DNA of 64,000 nt from Streptomyces diastatochromogenes (GCF_002242805.1 NZ_MCGQ01000007.1:62001-126000); one strand, 5' to 3'. Positions 9,302 to 18,099 are shown, counted from the stretch's first letter. Program-made: numbers and translations. Notes: generated by a model not told the origin, from the letters alone.

Positions 9302-10054
9302 CTACTTCACGGGCAGGTGGTACGCGACCCGGTAGCGGTCGGCGGGGATCACGACGTCGGCGGTCTCCACGGGGCGGCCGGAGGCGTAGTAGGTGCGCTG
9401 GATGACGAGGACCACATGCCCGGGGACGCCGCCGAGGACGTGCAGTTCCTCGGCGAGGCCGGGGCGGGCGCCGACCTCCTCGGTGACGTTGTCCACGATG
9501 ACGTCGATGGCCCGCATGCGCTCGACGACGCCCATGCCGCCGAGCGGGCCCTCCTCGGGCAGCATCACGGGCGTGCGACCGGTGACGGCGAGGGGTTCCC
9601 AGGAGGTGGAGAGCATCATCGGCTCCCCCGCCTCCCGGAACAGGTACCTGGTGCGCATGACCCGCTCGCCGGGTTTGAGGGAGAGCCGCTCGGCGATGGC
9701 GGCCCCGGCCTCGGCCTGCTCGCTGCTGGACTCCCAGGTCCCGCGCACCGAGGCGTCGGCCTGCTCCTGCCGGAAGGGTGTGGCACCGGAGGGCGGCCGG
9801 AACCCGGAGCGGGCCACGCCCCGGGGCACCGGGCGCTCGCGCACATACGTGCCGGAGCCGGAGCGGCCCTCGACCAGGCCCTCGGCCATCAGCACCTTGC
9901 GGGCCTCCAGCGCGACCGTGTCCGAGACGCCGTACTCCTCGCGGATGCGGGCCTGGGAGGGGAGCCGCGTGTGAGGCGGCAGTGAACCGTCGACGATCTT
10001 CTTGCGGAGATCACCCGCGACACGCAAGTACGCCGGCTGCTCACCGAAAGTCAC
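9302..10054 (-). CDS. GntR-family transcriptional regulator with UTRA domain
   Basis: Encodes 250 residues. The N-terminal winged helix (about residues 8-75) shows AYLRVAGDLRKKIVDGSLPPHTRLPSQARIREEYGVS, the classic GntR start, with the second helix and wing ending GRSGSGTYV. The C-terminal UTRA/HutC effector domain (about 100-245) contains RVMRTRYLFREAGEPMMLSTSW and the final strand ADRYRVAYHLPV. HutC-type regulators bind small ligands such as sugar phosphates or amino-acid derivatives. No obvious target operon adjoins, so autoregulation or distant targets are likely. The promoter should lie in 10055-10232. Confidence 0.9.
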   Translation of the reverse strand: MTFGEQPAYLRVAGDLRKKIVDGSLPPHTRLPSQARIREEYGVSDTVALEARKVLMAEGLVEGRSGSGTYVRERPVPRGVARSGFRPPSGATPFRQEQADASVRGTWESSSEQAEAGAAIAERLSLKPGERVMRTRYLFREAGEPMMLSTSWEPLAVTGRTPVMLPEEGPLGGMGVVERMRAIDVIVDNVTEEVGARPGLAEELHVLGGVPGHVVLVIQRTYYASGRPVETADVVIPADRYRVAYHLPVK

Positions 10055-10232
10055 TGGCCGCTCCCATCAGGTTGTACAGACAGCAACAGCCTGGCAACCG
10101 TGGGTTGTGCCATGCAAGCAAAGGCCAGAGAATCACTCGATGTGATGACATGGGGCCCGGGAGGGCTTTACCCAGGCACTTTCTCTCCGTTATAGCCCTG
10201 TCCACACCTCACCGCGATCATGCCCTGCGCGA

Positions 10233-11465
10233 TCACACCGCCAGGGCGCCCCCGCTCCCGCCGCCGGAGTCACCCGAGCCGCTGTCACCACCGTCGCCGC
10301 TGCCGTCCGGGGGCGGGGTGGTCTCCAGGCCCAGGGCCTTGCGCGCGGGGACCGCCTTCTTCGGGTCGAGCAGTTTGAGCCCGGTGTCGTAGTGCTGGTA
10401 GAAGGCGTCCAGGCCCTTCGCCTGCGCGGCCTTCGCCCACTCCACCCGTGCCTTGTCCAGGTCGGACGTGAGCACGCTGATCCGCCCCACGGCGTCGGCG
10501 GACCAGCCGTTCGCGCGCAGCATCCGGGCCTGTTCGGCCAGCGCGGCCGACACCCGGCCCGCCCACTCCTTGTGCCCCGGCAGGTCGTCCTCGACGTACT
10601 CCGTGTCGGGGGCGGTGGCGAGGGCCGCGTTGAGGACGTGAGCCGCCTTCAGATAGGCGACCTGGTCGGCGTCCAGGACCGTCTCGTCGTTGCGCAGCGA
10701 GCCGGTGAGGTTCCCGCCCTCGGTCACGCTGCCGAAGACACAGGTGACCTCCCGGTCCCCGGCCGACCAGCTGTCCTCGGTGGGCGTGAGGTAGTACACG
10801 TCGACGTCGTCGGGCACGGCCCAGCCGTCCATCGCGTAGGAGTCCTGGAGGCCGTAGCAGCGCTCGTCGGCGGTGTCGCCGACCTTGTCGTCGCCGGGGT
10901 AGGACCCGTCCTTCAGCCGGAAGGTGGCGAACACCTCGCCGTCGTGCTCGCCGGAGCAGGGGACCTTGTCGACGTCGTACGTCTCGCCGCTGAGCTGTCC
11001 GCCCGGCGCGTCGAAGCACTCGCCCTTGACCAGCGAGATGCTCGCGCCGTCGCGTGCGCCCTCCTTGACGCCCTCCCAGAAGTCGGACGCGCCGCCCGTG
11101 GCGAGCATCAGCACCCACACCGCGAGCCCGAGCCCGGACAGCACCGAGCCGCTGATCGCCAGCCCCTTGCCGCGCTCGCCCCGCCGGCCGATCTGCCGCA
11201 GCGCGACCAGCCCGAGCACCAGGCCCACACCAGGCAGGCAGCACAGCACGCCGAACACGAGGGAGGCGATGGCGAGGCCGTTGACGGGCGCCGGCCGGTT
11301 GTAGGGGCTGTAGCCCTGCGCCCAGGGCTGGTACGGCCCGTAGGGGTTCTGCGGGCCCTGTGCCTGCGGGTACGGCGGCGGCCCGTACGGCCCCTGCGGG
11401 TACTGCGGGGGTGGCTGGTACGGCCCTTGCGGCTGGTGGGGGTCGGGGGGCGGGGGTATGGACAC
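10233..11465 (-). CDS. DUF4190 / septum-formation domain membrane protein
   Basis: Encodes 410 residues. The cytoplasmic N-terminus is rich in Pro/Gln/Tyr/Gly (about residues 1-58). A DUF4190 region with two membrane helices follows (about 63-125; GLAIASLVFGVLCCLPGVG, and GLAISGSVLSGLGLAVWVL). Next comes an extracytoplasmic Septum_form-type domain with paired cysteines (about 148-260; GECFDAPG, PCSGEHDGEVFA, CYGLQD, VTCVFG), then a helical segment and a Ser/Gly-rich tail. The family is common in actinobacteria and is linked by name to septation, but no biochemical role is established. It is divergent from the serpin gene. Confidence 0.8.
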   Translation of the reverse strand: MSIPPPPDPHQPQGPYQPPPQYPQGPYGPPPYPQAQGPQNPYGPYQPWAQGYSPYNRPAPVNGLAIASLVFGVLCCLPGVGLVLGLVALRQIGRRGERGKGLAISGSVLSGLGLAVWVLMLATGGASDFWEGVKEGARDGASISLVKGECFDAPGGQLSGETYDVDKVPCSGEHDGEVFATFRLKDGSYPGDDKVGDTADERCYGLQDSYAMDGWAVPDDVDVYYLTPTEDSWSAGDREVTCVFGSVTEGGNLTGSLRNDETVLDADQVAYLKAAHVLNAALATAPDTEYVEDDLPGHKEWAGRVSAALAEQARMLRANGWSADAVGRISVLTSDLDKARVEWAKAAQAKGLDAFYQHYDTGLKLLDPKKAVPARKALGLETTPPPDGSGDGGDSGSGDSGGGSGGALAV

Positions 11466-11578
11466 CGGTACCGTGCTCCTGGGTCGGGCGGGGGGAATGG
11501 TTCAGACGGGCCCTGGGGCCGACGACTGGACCGACGTACGACTGGGCGCATGGTAAGCGGGGCACGAGTGGGGGCGGA

Positions 11579-12799
11579 ATGAGGGTGGAACACCGGGCGG
11601 ACAGCCGGGTGGGGAACGCCACCGTGGGTGCGGTGAACGGGCTCACCGCGCGGTGGGCGGCGGCAGCGGCACCGGAGGGTACGGCGTTCTCGGCGGCCGG
11701 GGTCTGGCCCCTGCTGGCCTTCCTGGCGGACGGCGCGACGGGCGCCGCGCGGGCCGAGCTGGCCCAGGCGCTCGGCGTGCCCGCGGAGCAGGCGGCCGCC
11801 GCCGCACGGGAGTTGCTGGCCGCGCTGGAGCCGGTGTCCGGCCTGGACGCGGCGCTCGGCCTGTGGACGCACCGGACGCTGCAGCTGCGCGAGGAGTGGC
11901 GGGCCGGGCTGCCGGCCGGGACGCACGGGGTGTTCGGGGAGGACCTGGTCACCGCGCAGGAGCGGCTGGACGCCTGGGCGGCCGAGCGGACCGGCGGGCT
12001 GGTGGAGCGCATGCCGGTGACGCTGACGCGGGAGGCGCGGATGGTGCTGGCCAGTGCGCTCACCCTGCGCACGGACTGGCGGCAGCCGTTCACCGAGACC
12101 ATGCTGCGCCCGGACTCCGGTCCCTGGCAGGGCCGTTCGCTGCTCGGGCTGCACCGCCGGAGCGTGCGGCCGGACCGGGTCGGCGTGACGAGCACGCCCG
12201 ACGGCTTCGTGACCGCGCTGACCGTGCCCGGCGACAACGGCATCGACGTCCATCTGGTGCTCGGCGAGGAGCGGATGACACCGGGGCAGGTCCTCACCGC
12301 CGGGGTCGGGGTCGTGCAACGCGCGCTCGCGGTCACCGGGGGCGGGCAGCTGCCGTTCGGGCATGTCGGCCCCGGCCTGCACGTCGAGCAACAGCCCGCC
12401 CTCGCGCCGGAGCCGATCACGCTGGACGTGCGGACGGTGGCGTACGAGGTGCGCGCCGACCACGATCTGCTGGCGCTGCACGCCCTGTTCGGGCTCACCA
12501 CGGCCCAGGACGACCGGCAGGGCCACTTCCCCGGCGTCAGCGCCATGCCGCTGGCCGCGGGGGCGGCCCGGCAGTCCGCCCTCGCCCGGTTCGGCGCGCT
12601 GGGCTTCCGGGCGGCGGCGGTGACGGCGGTCGTGCCGTACGGCGCCGGTGGCGTCCCGCAGTACCGCTACGAGACCACGGTCGTGCGGGTGGCGTTCGAC
12701 CGCCCCTTCGGGTTCCTCGCGGTCGACCGCGAGTCCCGGCTGGTGCTGATGGCGGGCTGGGTGACGGATCCGGCGCCGTATCCCGCCATGGGCCGTTAG
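11579..12799 (+). CDS. Serpin-family (peptidase inhibitor I4-like) protein
   Basis: Encodes 406 residues, with an ATG at 11579 preceded by GGGGGCGGA. The fold signatures of serpins are visible: an N-terminal helix with TARWAAAAAPEGTAFSAAGVWPLLAFLADGA, the s3A/s2A region LVERMPVTLTREARMVLASALTLRTDW, and the C-terminal FDRPFGFLAVDRESRLVLMAGWVTDP strand, which matches the conserved serpin F-D-RPF-F motif. There is no signal peptide, so it is probably cytoplasmic. The reactive-centre loop lies just before VVRVAFDRPF but is not obviously inhibitory, and it may be non-inhibitory. The stop codon overlaps the convergent YbaK-type gene by 4 bp. Confidence 0.85.
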   Translation: MRVEHRADSRVGNATVGAVNGLTARWAAAAAPEGTAFSAAGVWPLLAFLADGATGAARAELAQALGVPAEQAAAAARELLAALEPVSGLDAALGLWTHRTLQLREEWRAGLPAGTHGVFGEDLVTAQERLDAWAAERTGGLVERMPVTLTREARMVLASALTLRTDWRQPFTETMLRPDSGPWQGRSLLGLHRRSVRPDRVGVTSTPDGFVTALTVPGDNGIDVHLVLGEERMTPGQVLTAGVGVVQRALAVTGGGQLPFGHVGPGLHVEQQPALAPEPITLDVRTVAYEVRADHDLLALHALFGLTTAQDDRQGHFPGVSAMPLAAGAARQSALARFGALGFRAAAVTAVVPYGAGGVPQYRYETTVVRVAFDRPFGFLAVDRESRLVLMAGWVTDPAPYPAMGR

Positions 12800-13356
12800 G
12801 AGCGCGGCACCTGGTGGACCTCGGCGGCGGTTCCGAGGACTCCCGCCAGGGGCGGGGTGGTCAGCGGGGCCGTGCGGGGGCGGGTCAGGGTGACGTACGC
12901 GGGCACGGGCAGGGCCAACGACAGGTCCAGGCGGGCCGCGTTGAAGTAGATCCGGTCGTGGGCCAGCAGGGCGGTGTCGACGACCAGTTCCAGGTCCGGG
13001 TGGAAAGTGAACGGCACGACGCAGCCGCTCACGCAGCCCGACAGTCTTTCGGCCACCTCCCGTGCGGCGAAGGCGGCGTCCGTGCCGCCGTACAGCTCGC
13101 ACACCCGGGTCATGTCCAGACGGCGGTCGCCGGGTACGACGGCCAGGACGTAGCGGCGGCTGCGGCGGCCGGTGCTCACCCGCACCACCAGGCACTTGGC
13201 CGCCTGGTCCAGCGGATGCCCGCGCAGCTCGGACGCGAGGTCCGTACGGCCCTCGGGTGCGTGCGGGATCAGGCGGTAGGGGACGCGGGCGTCGTCCAGC
13301 AGCGACAGCAGACGGTGGGAGGTGTCCGGGGGCAGCAGGTCGAGGTCGCGGGGCAC
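12796..13356 (-). CDS. YbaK/EbsC-type aminoacyl-tRNA deacylase-like protein
   Basis: Encodes 186 residues. The YbaK/ProX fold is indicated by VPYRLIPHAPEG near the N-terminus, the catalytic-type lysine region DQAAKCLVVRV (family consensus around the AAKTLV lysine), the VVPGDRRLD strand and the C-terminal FTFHPDLELVVDTALLAHDRIYFNAAR segment. Members hydrolyse mischarged Pro-, Cys- or Ala-tRNA. It sits at the left border of the biosynthetic cluster, divergent from the SARP gene, with a single ATAG half-element (13409-13413) upstream. It could therefore be a passenger or a self-protection gene against a non-proteinogenic amino acid. That link is speculative. Confidence 0.8.
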   Translation of the reverse strand: MPRDLDLLPPDTSHRLLSLLDDARVPYRLIPHAPEGRTDLASELRGHPLDQAAKCLVVRVSTGRRSRRYVLAVVPGDRRLDMTRVCELYGGTDAAFAAREVAERLSGCVSGCVVPFTFHPDLELVVDTALLAHDRIYFNAARLDLSLALPVPAYVTLTRPRTAPLTTPPLAGVLGTAAEVHQVPRS

Positions 13357-13467
13357 GGTGAGGCCTCTCTGTGAAGGACGGGCGGCGCTCTCACCGTGCC
13401 GGGGCGGCCTATATTTCTCCGCTGCGCTCCCTCACCACGCGGTTCCCCGTGCGGCCGGCTCCCCGGC

Positions 13468-13485
13468 GATAACCCGCCAATAACG
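13468..13485 (+). promoter_or_regulatory. Candidate SARP box (ATAA variant) upstream of the SARP gene
   Basis: GATAAC and AATAAC start 11 bp apart (13468 and 13479), 62 bp before the SARP start. The spacing equals that of the NATAG pairs upstream of the other cluster genes, but the fifth base is A instead of G, so autoregulation is only tentative. Confidence 0.4.
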
Positions 13486-13546
13486 CCCCTCTCTAGCTTC
13501 GGAAACCGTAGAGATGGCTGGCCGCACCAGAAGGGGGTGGTGTCCC

Positions 13547-15346
13547 ATGGAGTTCCGGGTCCTTGGGCCAGTGGAGGCGTGGCGAGGGGGTGAGCGCGTT
13601 GCCCTCTCCGGTTCGAAGATGCACACGGTGCTGGCGACGATGCTGCTCGCACAGGAGCGGGTGGTGTCCGACAGCAGGCTGAGCGCGCTGCTGTGGGGGT
13701 GGGAGCCGCCGGCGACGGCGAGCGCGCAGATCTACACGTACATGTCGCGGCTGCGCAAGCAGCTCGGCGAGGAGGTCGAGATCGTACGGCGGCCTCCCGG
13801 GTACGTGCTGCGCGCCCCGGGTGCCGTCGTGGACCTCGTGGAGTTCCGCCGACGGGAGCGGGACGGGCGGCGGGCGCTGGCGGAACGGCGCTTCGAGGAG
13901 GCCGCCGACCTGCTGCGCGAGGCACTCGGGCAGTGGCGGGGAACCGCGCTGGCGAACGTCACCGAGCACATGCTGGACGCCGAGCCGGCACCGCTCGAGG
14001 AGGAGCGGATGCTCGCCCTGGAGTCGCGCCTGGAGGCGGACCTCGAGCTGGGGCGGCACGAGCAGGTGATGGCCGAACTGACCGCGCTGGTCGCCGAGTT
14101 CCCGGTACGGGAGCGGCTGCGGGCCCAGCTGATGACCGCGCTGTACCGGTGCGGCCGGCAGGCCGACGCGCTGCACACGTACTACGAGGGCCGCAAGGTC
14201 CTGGCCGAACAGCTCGGCATCGACCCCGGTGAGGCGCTGGGCTCCACGTACCAGGCCGTGCTGGGCGGTGAGTTGGGGCTCGGGCCGCGGCGCGGTACGC
14301 CGCCGGCCGGGCGGCCCGTGCCGTCGATGCTGCCCGCCACGGACGGCGAACTCGTCGGCCGGGAGCGCGAACTCGAGGCGCTGCGGGGGCGTCTCGGCCA
14401 GGGCGGCGGCGCGCCGCGGCGGATCCTGGTGACCGGCATGGCCGGCCTCGGCAAGACGGCGCTCGCGGTGCGGGCCGCGGCCGAGAGCGGCGGGCTCTTC
14501 CCCGACGGGCTGCTCTTCGCGGAGCTGTGCGGTCTCGACGGCGCCCCGCGGGCCCCGCGTGCGGTGCTCGCCCAGTTGCTGCGAGCCCTCGGCGAGAGCG
14601 ACCACGCGCTGCCGGCCGGCGATCTGGACGAGCTGGTACGGCTGTACCGGGCGCGCACGGCCGAACGGCGGCTGCTGCTGGTGCTCGACAACGTCAGCGG
14701 CGACCGGCAGCTCGCGCCGCTGCTGCCGGCCGGTGACTCGGCCGTGCTGATCACCAGCCGGAGCCGGCTGGCGCGGGTGGCCGGCGGGGACACGCTGGCG
14801 CTGCCGCTGCTGGACGACGAGGCGTCGCTGGAGCTGCTCGCCGCGCGGGCGGGCCGGCAGCGGCTGGACGACGACCCGGACGCGGCCGACGATCTGGTGG
14901 CGTACTGCGGCGGGCTGCCGCTAGCGCTGTCCATCGCCGGCGCCCGCCTGGCCGCCCGTCCGCACTGGACCGCGGCCCGGCTCGCGGCCCGGCTCGCCGA
15001 CCCTGCCGCACGGCTCGCCGAACTCTCCTTCGGCGACCTGGACCTGAGCCGGGTCCTGCGCTCCTCCGTCGATCCGCTGCCGCCCGCGGTGCACGACGTC
15101 CTGGCCGGTCTCGCGGATCCGGAGCTGGGCGGCGAGCCGTTCAGCGCCCGGCGCGCGGGAGAGTGGCTGGGGCTGACCGAGGACGCGGCGGAGAACGCCC
15201 TGGAGACCCTGGTGGACACCGCCCTGCTGGACCTGTCGGGCCTGGACGACCAGGGCCGCCCGCAGTACCGCTGCCACGAACTGGTACGGCTGCTCGCGGC
15301 GACCCTCGACGGCTCGGGCCTGCCGGCCGTGCGCGCGGGGCGGTGA
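13547..15346 (+). CDS. SARP-family cluster-situated transcriptional activator with NB-ARC ATPase domain
   Basis: Encodes 599 residues, ATG 13547 behind AAGGGGGTGG. The order is an OmpR-like winged-helix DNA-binding domain (about residues 1-90, starting MEFRVLGPVEAWRGG with VVSDSRLSALLWG and the IVRRPPGYVLR wing), a bacterial transcriptional activation (BTAD) TPR domain (about 97-240, with FRRRERDGRRALAER and REALGQWRGTAL), then an NB-ARC ATPase (P-loop GMAGLGKT at 297-304, LLLVLDNV Walker B, GLPLAL motif). The AfsR-type C-terminal TPR array is missing, so this is a medium-size SARP. It is the only evident pathway regulator and the likely reader of the 11-bp-spaced NATAG repeats found upstream of the cluster operons. 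Confidence 0.92.
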   Translation: MEFRVLGPVEAWRGGERVALSGSKMHTVLATMLLAQERVVSDSRLSALLWGWEPPATASAQIYTYMSRLRKQLGEEVEIVRRPPGYVLRAPGAVVDLVEFRRRERDGRRALAERRFEEAADLLREALGQWRGTALANVTEHMLDAEPAPLEEERMLALESRLEADLELGRHEQVMAELTALVAEFPVRERLRAQLMTALYRCGRQADALHTYYEGRKVLAEQLGIDPGEALGSTYQAVLGGELGLGPRRGTPPAGRPVPSMLPATDGELVGRERELEALRGRLGQGGGAPRRILVTGMAGLGKTALAVRAAAESGGLFPDGLLFAELCGLDGAPRAPRAVLAQLLRALGESDHALPAGDLDELVRLYRARTAERRLLLVLDNVSGDRQLAPLLPAGDSAVLITSRSRLARVAGGDTLALPLLDDEASLELLAARAGRQRLDDDPDAADDLVAYCGGLPLALSIAGARLAARPHWTAARLAARLADPAARLAELSFGDLDLSRVLRSSVDPLPPAVHDVLAGLADPELGGEPFSARRAGEWLGLTEDAAENALETLVDTALLDLSGLDDQGRPQYRCHELVRLLAATLDGSGLPAVRAGR

Positions 15347-15557
15347 GGAACCCCGTTTCCCACCCGCCCACCCGTCTCGGTAACTCGAGAAGCCGGACTT
15401 GAAAGGCCAAGCAATGCCGAAACGCCGACGCCCCGCTTCGCCGCCCGCCCAGTCGGGTGGGCGGGTCGGCCTGGCCGTACCGGTGCGAACACCATGCCCG
15501 ACGACCCCGGCCTGTCGGCCGTCCTCGCTGGGCGGTGAGAGGGCCGCGCCGGTGTGG

Positions 15558-16046
15558 TCACCAGGAGCCGCGGGCGCGGGCGTAGGCCTGGCCGGCCGGG
15601 GCGATGATCTCCTGGGCCACCGCCCAGGCGTCGGAGACCACGCGCTCGCGCGGCGGGCGCGGGGACTGGGCGACGGCCTGTGCGGTGACCGCCCAGACCG
15701 CGGCGACGGCGGCGGTCGCGCGTACGTCCACGGTGGGGCGGGCGGGGCGGACGCCGTTGCCGCAGACCTCCAGGCGCAGCCCGAGCGCGGCCGCCGTCGC
15801 GTCGCGCACGGTACGGGCGACACGGGCGTCGGGGTGCGCGAACACCCGGGACGACAGCGGGTGTTCGTAGGCCTGACGGACCCAGGTGCTCAGCCGCAGC
15901 CGTTCGCGGGCCTCCCAGCCGCCCGGGGCGGAGGGGCCGGGGTCGATGCGGTCGACGGCCTCGGCGAGGGTGTCGAAGTAGGCGATCAGGTCACGGGACG
16001 TGAGCAGAGGCGCCGCGGCGGGGGCGGCGACGGTCTGTGCGGTCAT
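15558..16046 (-). CDS. Unknown alpha-helical protein downstream of PPTase
   Basis: Encodes 162 residues from ATG 16046 (AAAAGGAA upstream). I do not recognise a family. The predicted all-helical protein has an Ala-rich N-terminus, then SRDLIAYFDTLAEAVDRI and RERLRLSTWVRQAYEHPLSSRVF, and a hydrophobic Ala/Val stretch (ATAAVAAVWAVTAQAVA). The helix order faintly resembles the ligand-binding half of TetR proteins, but no helix-turn-helix is present. It lies 95 bp after the PPTase and is likely co-transcribed with it from the NATAG-pair promoter at 16998-17013, so it is probably a cluster gene. Confidence 0.5.
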   Translation of the reverse strand: MTAQTVAAPAAAPLLTSRDLIAYFDTLAEAVDRIDPGPSAPGGWEARERLRLSTWVRQAYEHPLSSRVFAHPDARVARTVRDATAAALGLRLEVCGNGVRPARPTVDVRATAAVAAVWAVTAQAVAQSPRPPRERVVSDAWAVAQEIIAPAGQAYARARGSW

Positions 16047-16141
16047 GGTGGGCTGATTCCTTTTCTGGTCGGTGAGTTGACTCGGGGACGACGCCCGGTG
16101 GCAGCTCAGGAGGGCGGGTGCGGGTGCATGCGTCCCCGGGT

Positions 16142-16915
16142 TCAGACGGGTGGGTGCAGGTGTACCGCTCCTCGGGAGGCCGGGCCCGCAGGACGGGCCA
16201 GGGCTACCGCGAGGCGGTCGGAGAGGTGGAGGTCCTGGACGGTCCAGGCGGTGGCGTGGTCGTCGGTGTGGTGGGTGACGCGGACCCGGCCGGTCCGGTC
16301 GGGGCGTGTCTCCAGGCGGCCCAGGTCGGTGCCGGCCAGGCCCACGCCGACCGCCTTGACGACGGCCTCCTTGCGGGTCCACACGCGGTGGAACGCGCAC
16401 TGCCGGGCGGTACCCTCCGGGACGTCGCGCAAGTGGCCGCGCTCGGCCGCGGTGAGCACCGTGTCGGACAGCAGCGCCTCCCGCACCGGCCGCAGCGCCT
16501 CCGCGTCGACGCCGATGGCGGTGCCCGCGCCGACCGCGAAGACACCCCAGCCGGCCGTCCGGCTCAGGCTGATCGCGAGCGGTACGGCGGGGCGCAGCAC
16601 CTGCGGCGGGCCGTGGCCGTCCGAGCCGCAGCCCGGGCAGCGCCGGCGGCCCAGGTCGACGTCGGCGGCGGCGGTGCCGAGGAGTTGACCGAGCGCACGC
16701 CGGGCACCGGCCCGGGTGTGCACGAACTCGGCCGCGTCCCGCTCGGACAGCATGCCGAGCGCACGCCGGAACTCCCCCGTGGCCAGCAGTCGCAGATCGG
16801 CCGGGTCGACCCGGCCGGGTGAGCGCCACCACCACACATGGGCCTCGCCCCGGGCGATGAGCCGGTCCACCTCGGGATACACCTTTTCCTCGCCTCCTTG
16901 ACGCATCAGCACCAC
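16142..16915 (-). CDS. Sfp-type 4'-phosphopantetheinyl transferase (first copy)
   Basis: Encodes 257 residues. It has the Sfp/Gsp ACPS signatures: RPAVPLAISLSRTAGWG, the metal-binding GVDAEALRP, and WTRKEAVVKAVGVGL. It transfers the phosphopantetheine arm from CoA to carrier-protein serines, here presumably the four NRPS T domains and/or the PKS ACP. A second Sfp-type paralogue with the same layout, including the CPGCGSDGHG insertion, sits at 22489-23307. The gene is divergent from the hydroxylase, with its own correctly oriented NATAG pair about 80 bp upstream. Confidence 0.92.
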   Translation of the reverse strand: MVLMRQGGEEKVYPEVDRLIARGEAHVWWWRSPGRVDPADLRLLATGEFRRALGMLSERDAAEFVHTRAGARRALGQLLGTAAADVDLGRRRCPGCGSDGHGPPQVLRPAVPLAISLSRTAGWGVFAVGAGTAIGVDAEALRPVREALLSDTVLTAAERGHLRDVPEGTARQCAFHRVWTRKEAVVKAVGVGLAGTDLGRLETRPDRTGRVRVTHHTDDHATAWTVQDLHLSDRLAVALARPAGPASRGAVHLHPPV

Positions 16916-16997
16916 TCCCGCGTTTTCTCAGAGACGTCGGACGGACGCCGTCCGGAACATGTGTCGGACTTCTGCGGGGCCAGGTTCCGCCCGCCCG

Positions 16998-17013
16998 CTA
17001 TTGCCGCCCTATA
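16998..17013 (-). promoter_or_regulatory. Candidate SARP box for the PPTase operon
   Basis: On the minus strand TATAGGGCGGCAATAG gives TATAG and AATAG starting 11 bp apart, about 82 bp upstream of the PPTase start at 16915. It forms a divergent pair with the plus-strand element at 17034-17049. Confidence 0.6.
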
Positions 17014-17033
17014 CAGCGTTTACGGCCCTTTTC

Positions 17034-17049
17034 CATAGGGCCGCGATAG
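17034..17049 (+). promoter_or_regulatory. Candidate SARP box for the hydroxylase gene
   Basis: Plus-strand CATAGGGCCGCGATAG gives CATAG and GATAG 11 bp apart, 51 bp before the GTG at 17101. It partly overlaps a 7-bp inverted repeat (CGGCCCT/AGGGCCG, 17023-17043) that I consider secondary to the direct repeat. Confidence 0.6.
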
Positions 17050-17100
17050 GCGCTGCCCGGAAGCTTTTCCGAGCAATGCCGTCGACCTGAGGACAACGCT

Positions 17101-18099
17101 GTGACGCAGATAGAGATTCTGGCTCCAGCCGCCGAGAGCACGGTGACCGCGCACGAACTCACCGCGGCGGAGAGAAACGGCCTCATCACCGTGGCCGGCC
17201 GGCTGACCGGCCCGGCGCACCCGCTCATCGACTCCCCGGACTGGCTGGGCGCGGCCCGCGAGGCGACCTCGCTGCTGCCCCGGCAACTCCTCGGCACCCT
17301 GCGCGCGTTCCGGCACGATCCGGGCGCGGACGGGGTGCTGCTGCTGCGCAACCTGCCGGTGACGGCGGGCGATCCGCTGCCGCCGACGCCGGGCGTGCCG
17401 AATTCCGTGGAACGTGTTCCGACCACGGCCGCCTCCGTCATCGTCTCGGTGATGCTGCAACTCGGTGAGGTCATCGCGTTCCGTAACGAGAAGAGCGGTG
17501 CCCTGGTGCAGAACGTGGTGCCGGTTCCCGGAAAGGAGGATTCCCAGAGCAACGCCGGTTCCGTGCTGCTGGAACTGCATGTCGAAAACGCCTTCCACGA
17601 CAACCGTCCGGATTATGTGGGCCTGTTGTGCATGCGCGAGGACCCGACCGGGGACGCCAAGCTGTGCACCTCGTCCATCCGTCGGGCGCTGCCGCTGCTG
17701 TCCGAGGCGACTCGGCGGGTGCTGGCCGAGCCGCGGTTCCTGACCGAGCCGCCGCCCTCCTTCGGTTCCCTGGGCGGGGTCCGCTCGGCGCACCCGGTGC
17801 TGCAGGGCGACCTGGACGACCCCAACGTCCTGGTGGACTTCGCCGCCACGCATCCGCTGGACGAGCGGGCGAAGGCGGCGATGGCCGAGCTGCGGGAGGC
17901 GTTCGTGGAGACCATGGCCGCGCACCGGCTGCGCGTGGGTGACCTGGCCGTGGTCGACAACCGGGTCGCGGTGCACGGCCGTACCTCCTTCACCCCGCGC
18001 TACGACGGTGAGGACCGCTGGCTGGAGCGGGTGTACGCCCACCTGGACAACCGGCGCAGCCGGGTGGACCGACTGGGCGGCGGCGCCGTCCTCAACTGA
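17101..18099 (+). CDS. Fe(II)/2-oxoglutarate-dependent amino-acid beta-hydroxylase (AsnO/VioC, clavaminate synthase-like)
   Basis: Encodes 332 residues from GTG 17101. The facial-triad motif HVE is at residues 160-162 (LELHVENAFH), with the distal His at 292 (NRVAVHGR) and a 2-oxoglutarate-binding Arg in RYDGEDRWLER (about 306). Spacing and flanking text match the clavaminate synthase-like family that includes AsnO (free Asn 3-hydroxylase) and VioC (Arg 3-hydroxylase). The HVENAFH text looks more AsnO-like to me. One A domain of the downstream NRPS has an Asn-like specificity code (DLPKIAEVGK against DLTKLGEVGK), consistent with beta-hydroxyasparagine supply. It is convergent with the ABC exporter across a strong terminator. 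Confidence 0.85.
   Translation: MTQIEILAPAAESTVTAHELTAAERNGLITVAGRLTGPAHPLIDSPDWLGAAREATSLLPRQLLGTLRAFRHDPGADGVLLLRNLPVTAGDPLPPTPGVPNSVERVPTTAASVIVSVMLQLGEVIAFRNEKSGALVQNVVPVPGKEDSQSNAGSVLLELHVENAFHDNRPDYVGLLCMREDPTGDAKLCTSSIRRALPLLSEATRRVLAEPRFLTEPPPSFGSLGGVRSAHPVLQGDLDDPNVLVDFAATHPLDERAKAAMAELREAFVETMAAHRLRVGDLAVVDNRVAVHGRTSFTPRYDGEDRWLERVYAHLDNRRSRVDRLGGGAVLN

Noticed and set aside
9140..9985. Plus-strand ORF beginning MANAPSYPPLSWVGGISDGP
   Set aside because: The start looks protein-like, but most of the frame is antisense to the GntR gene with no stop in the intergenic part; at best a decayed gene start.
13405..13416. Single TATAG element upstream of the YbaK-type gene
   Set aside because: No second copy lies 11 or 22 bp away, so it was not scored as a box.
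15494..15538. Possible tiny precursor peptide MPDDPGLSAVLAGR
   Set aside because: There is no ribosome-binding site, it is only 14 residues, and no peptide-modifying enzyme lies nearby.
17023..17043. Perfect 7-bp inverted repeat CGGCCCT/AGGGCCG as an operator
   Set aside because: It overlaps the 11-bp direct repeat that recurs elsewhere; the palindrome does not recur at the other cluster promoters.
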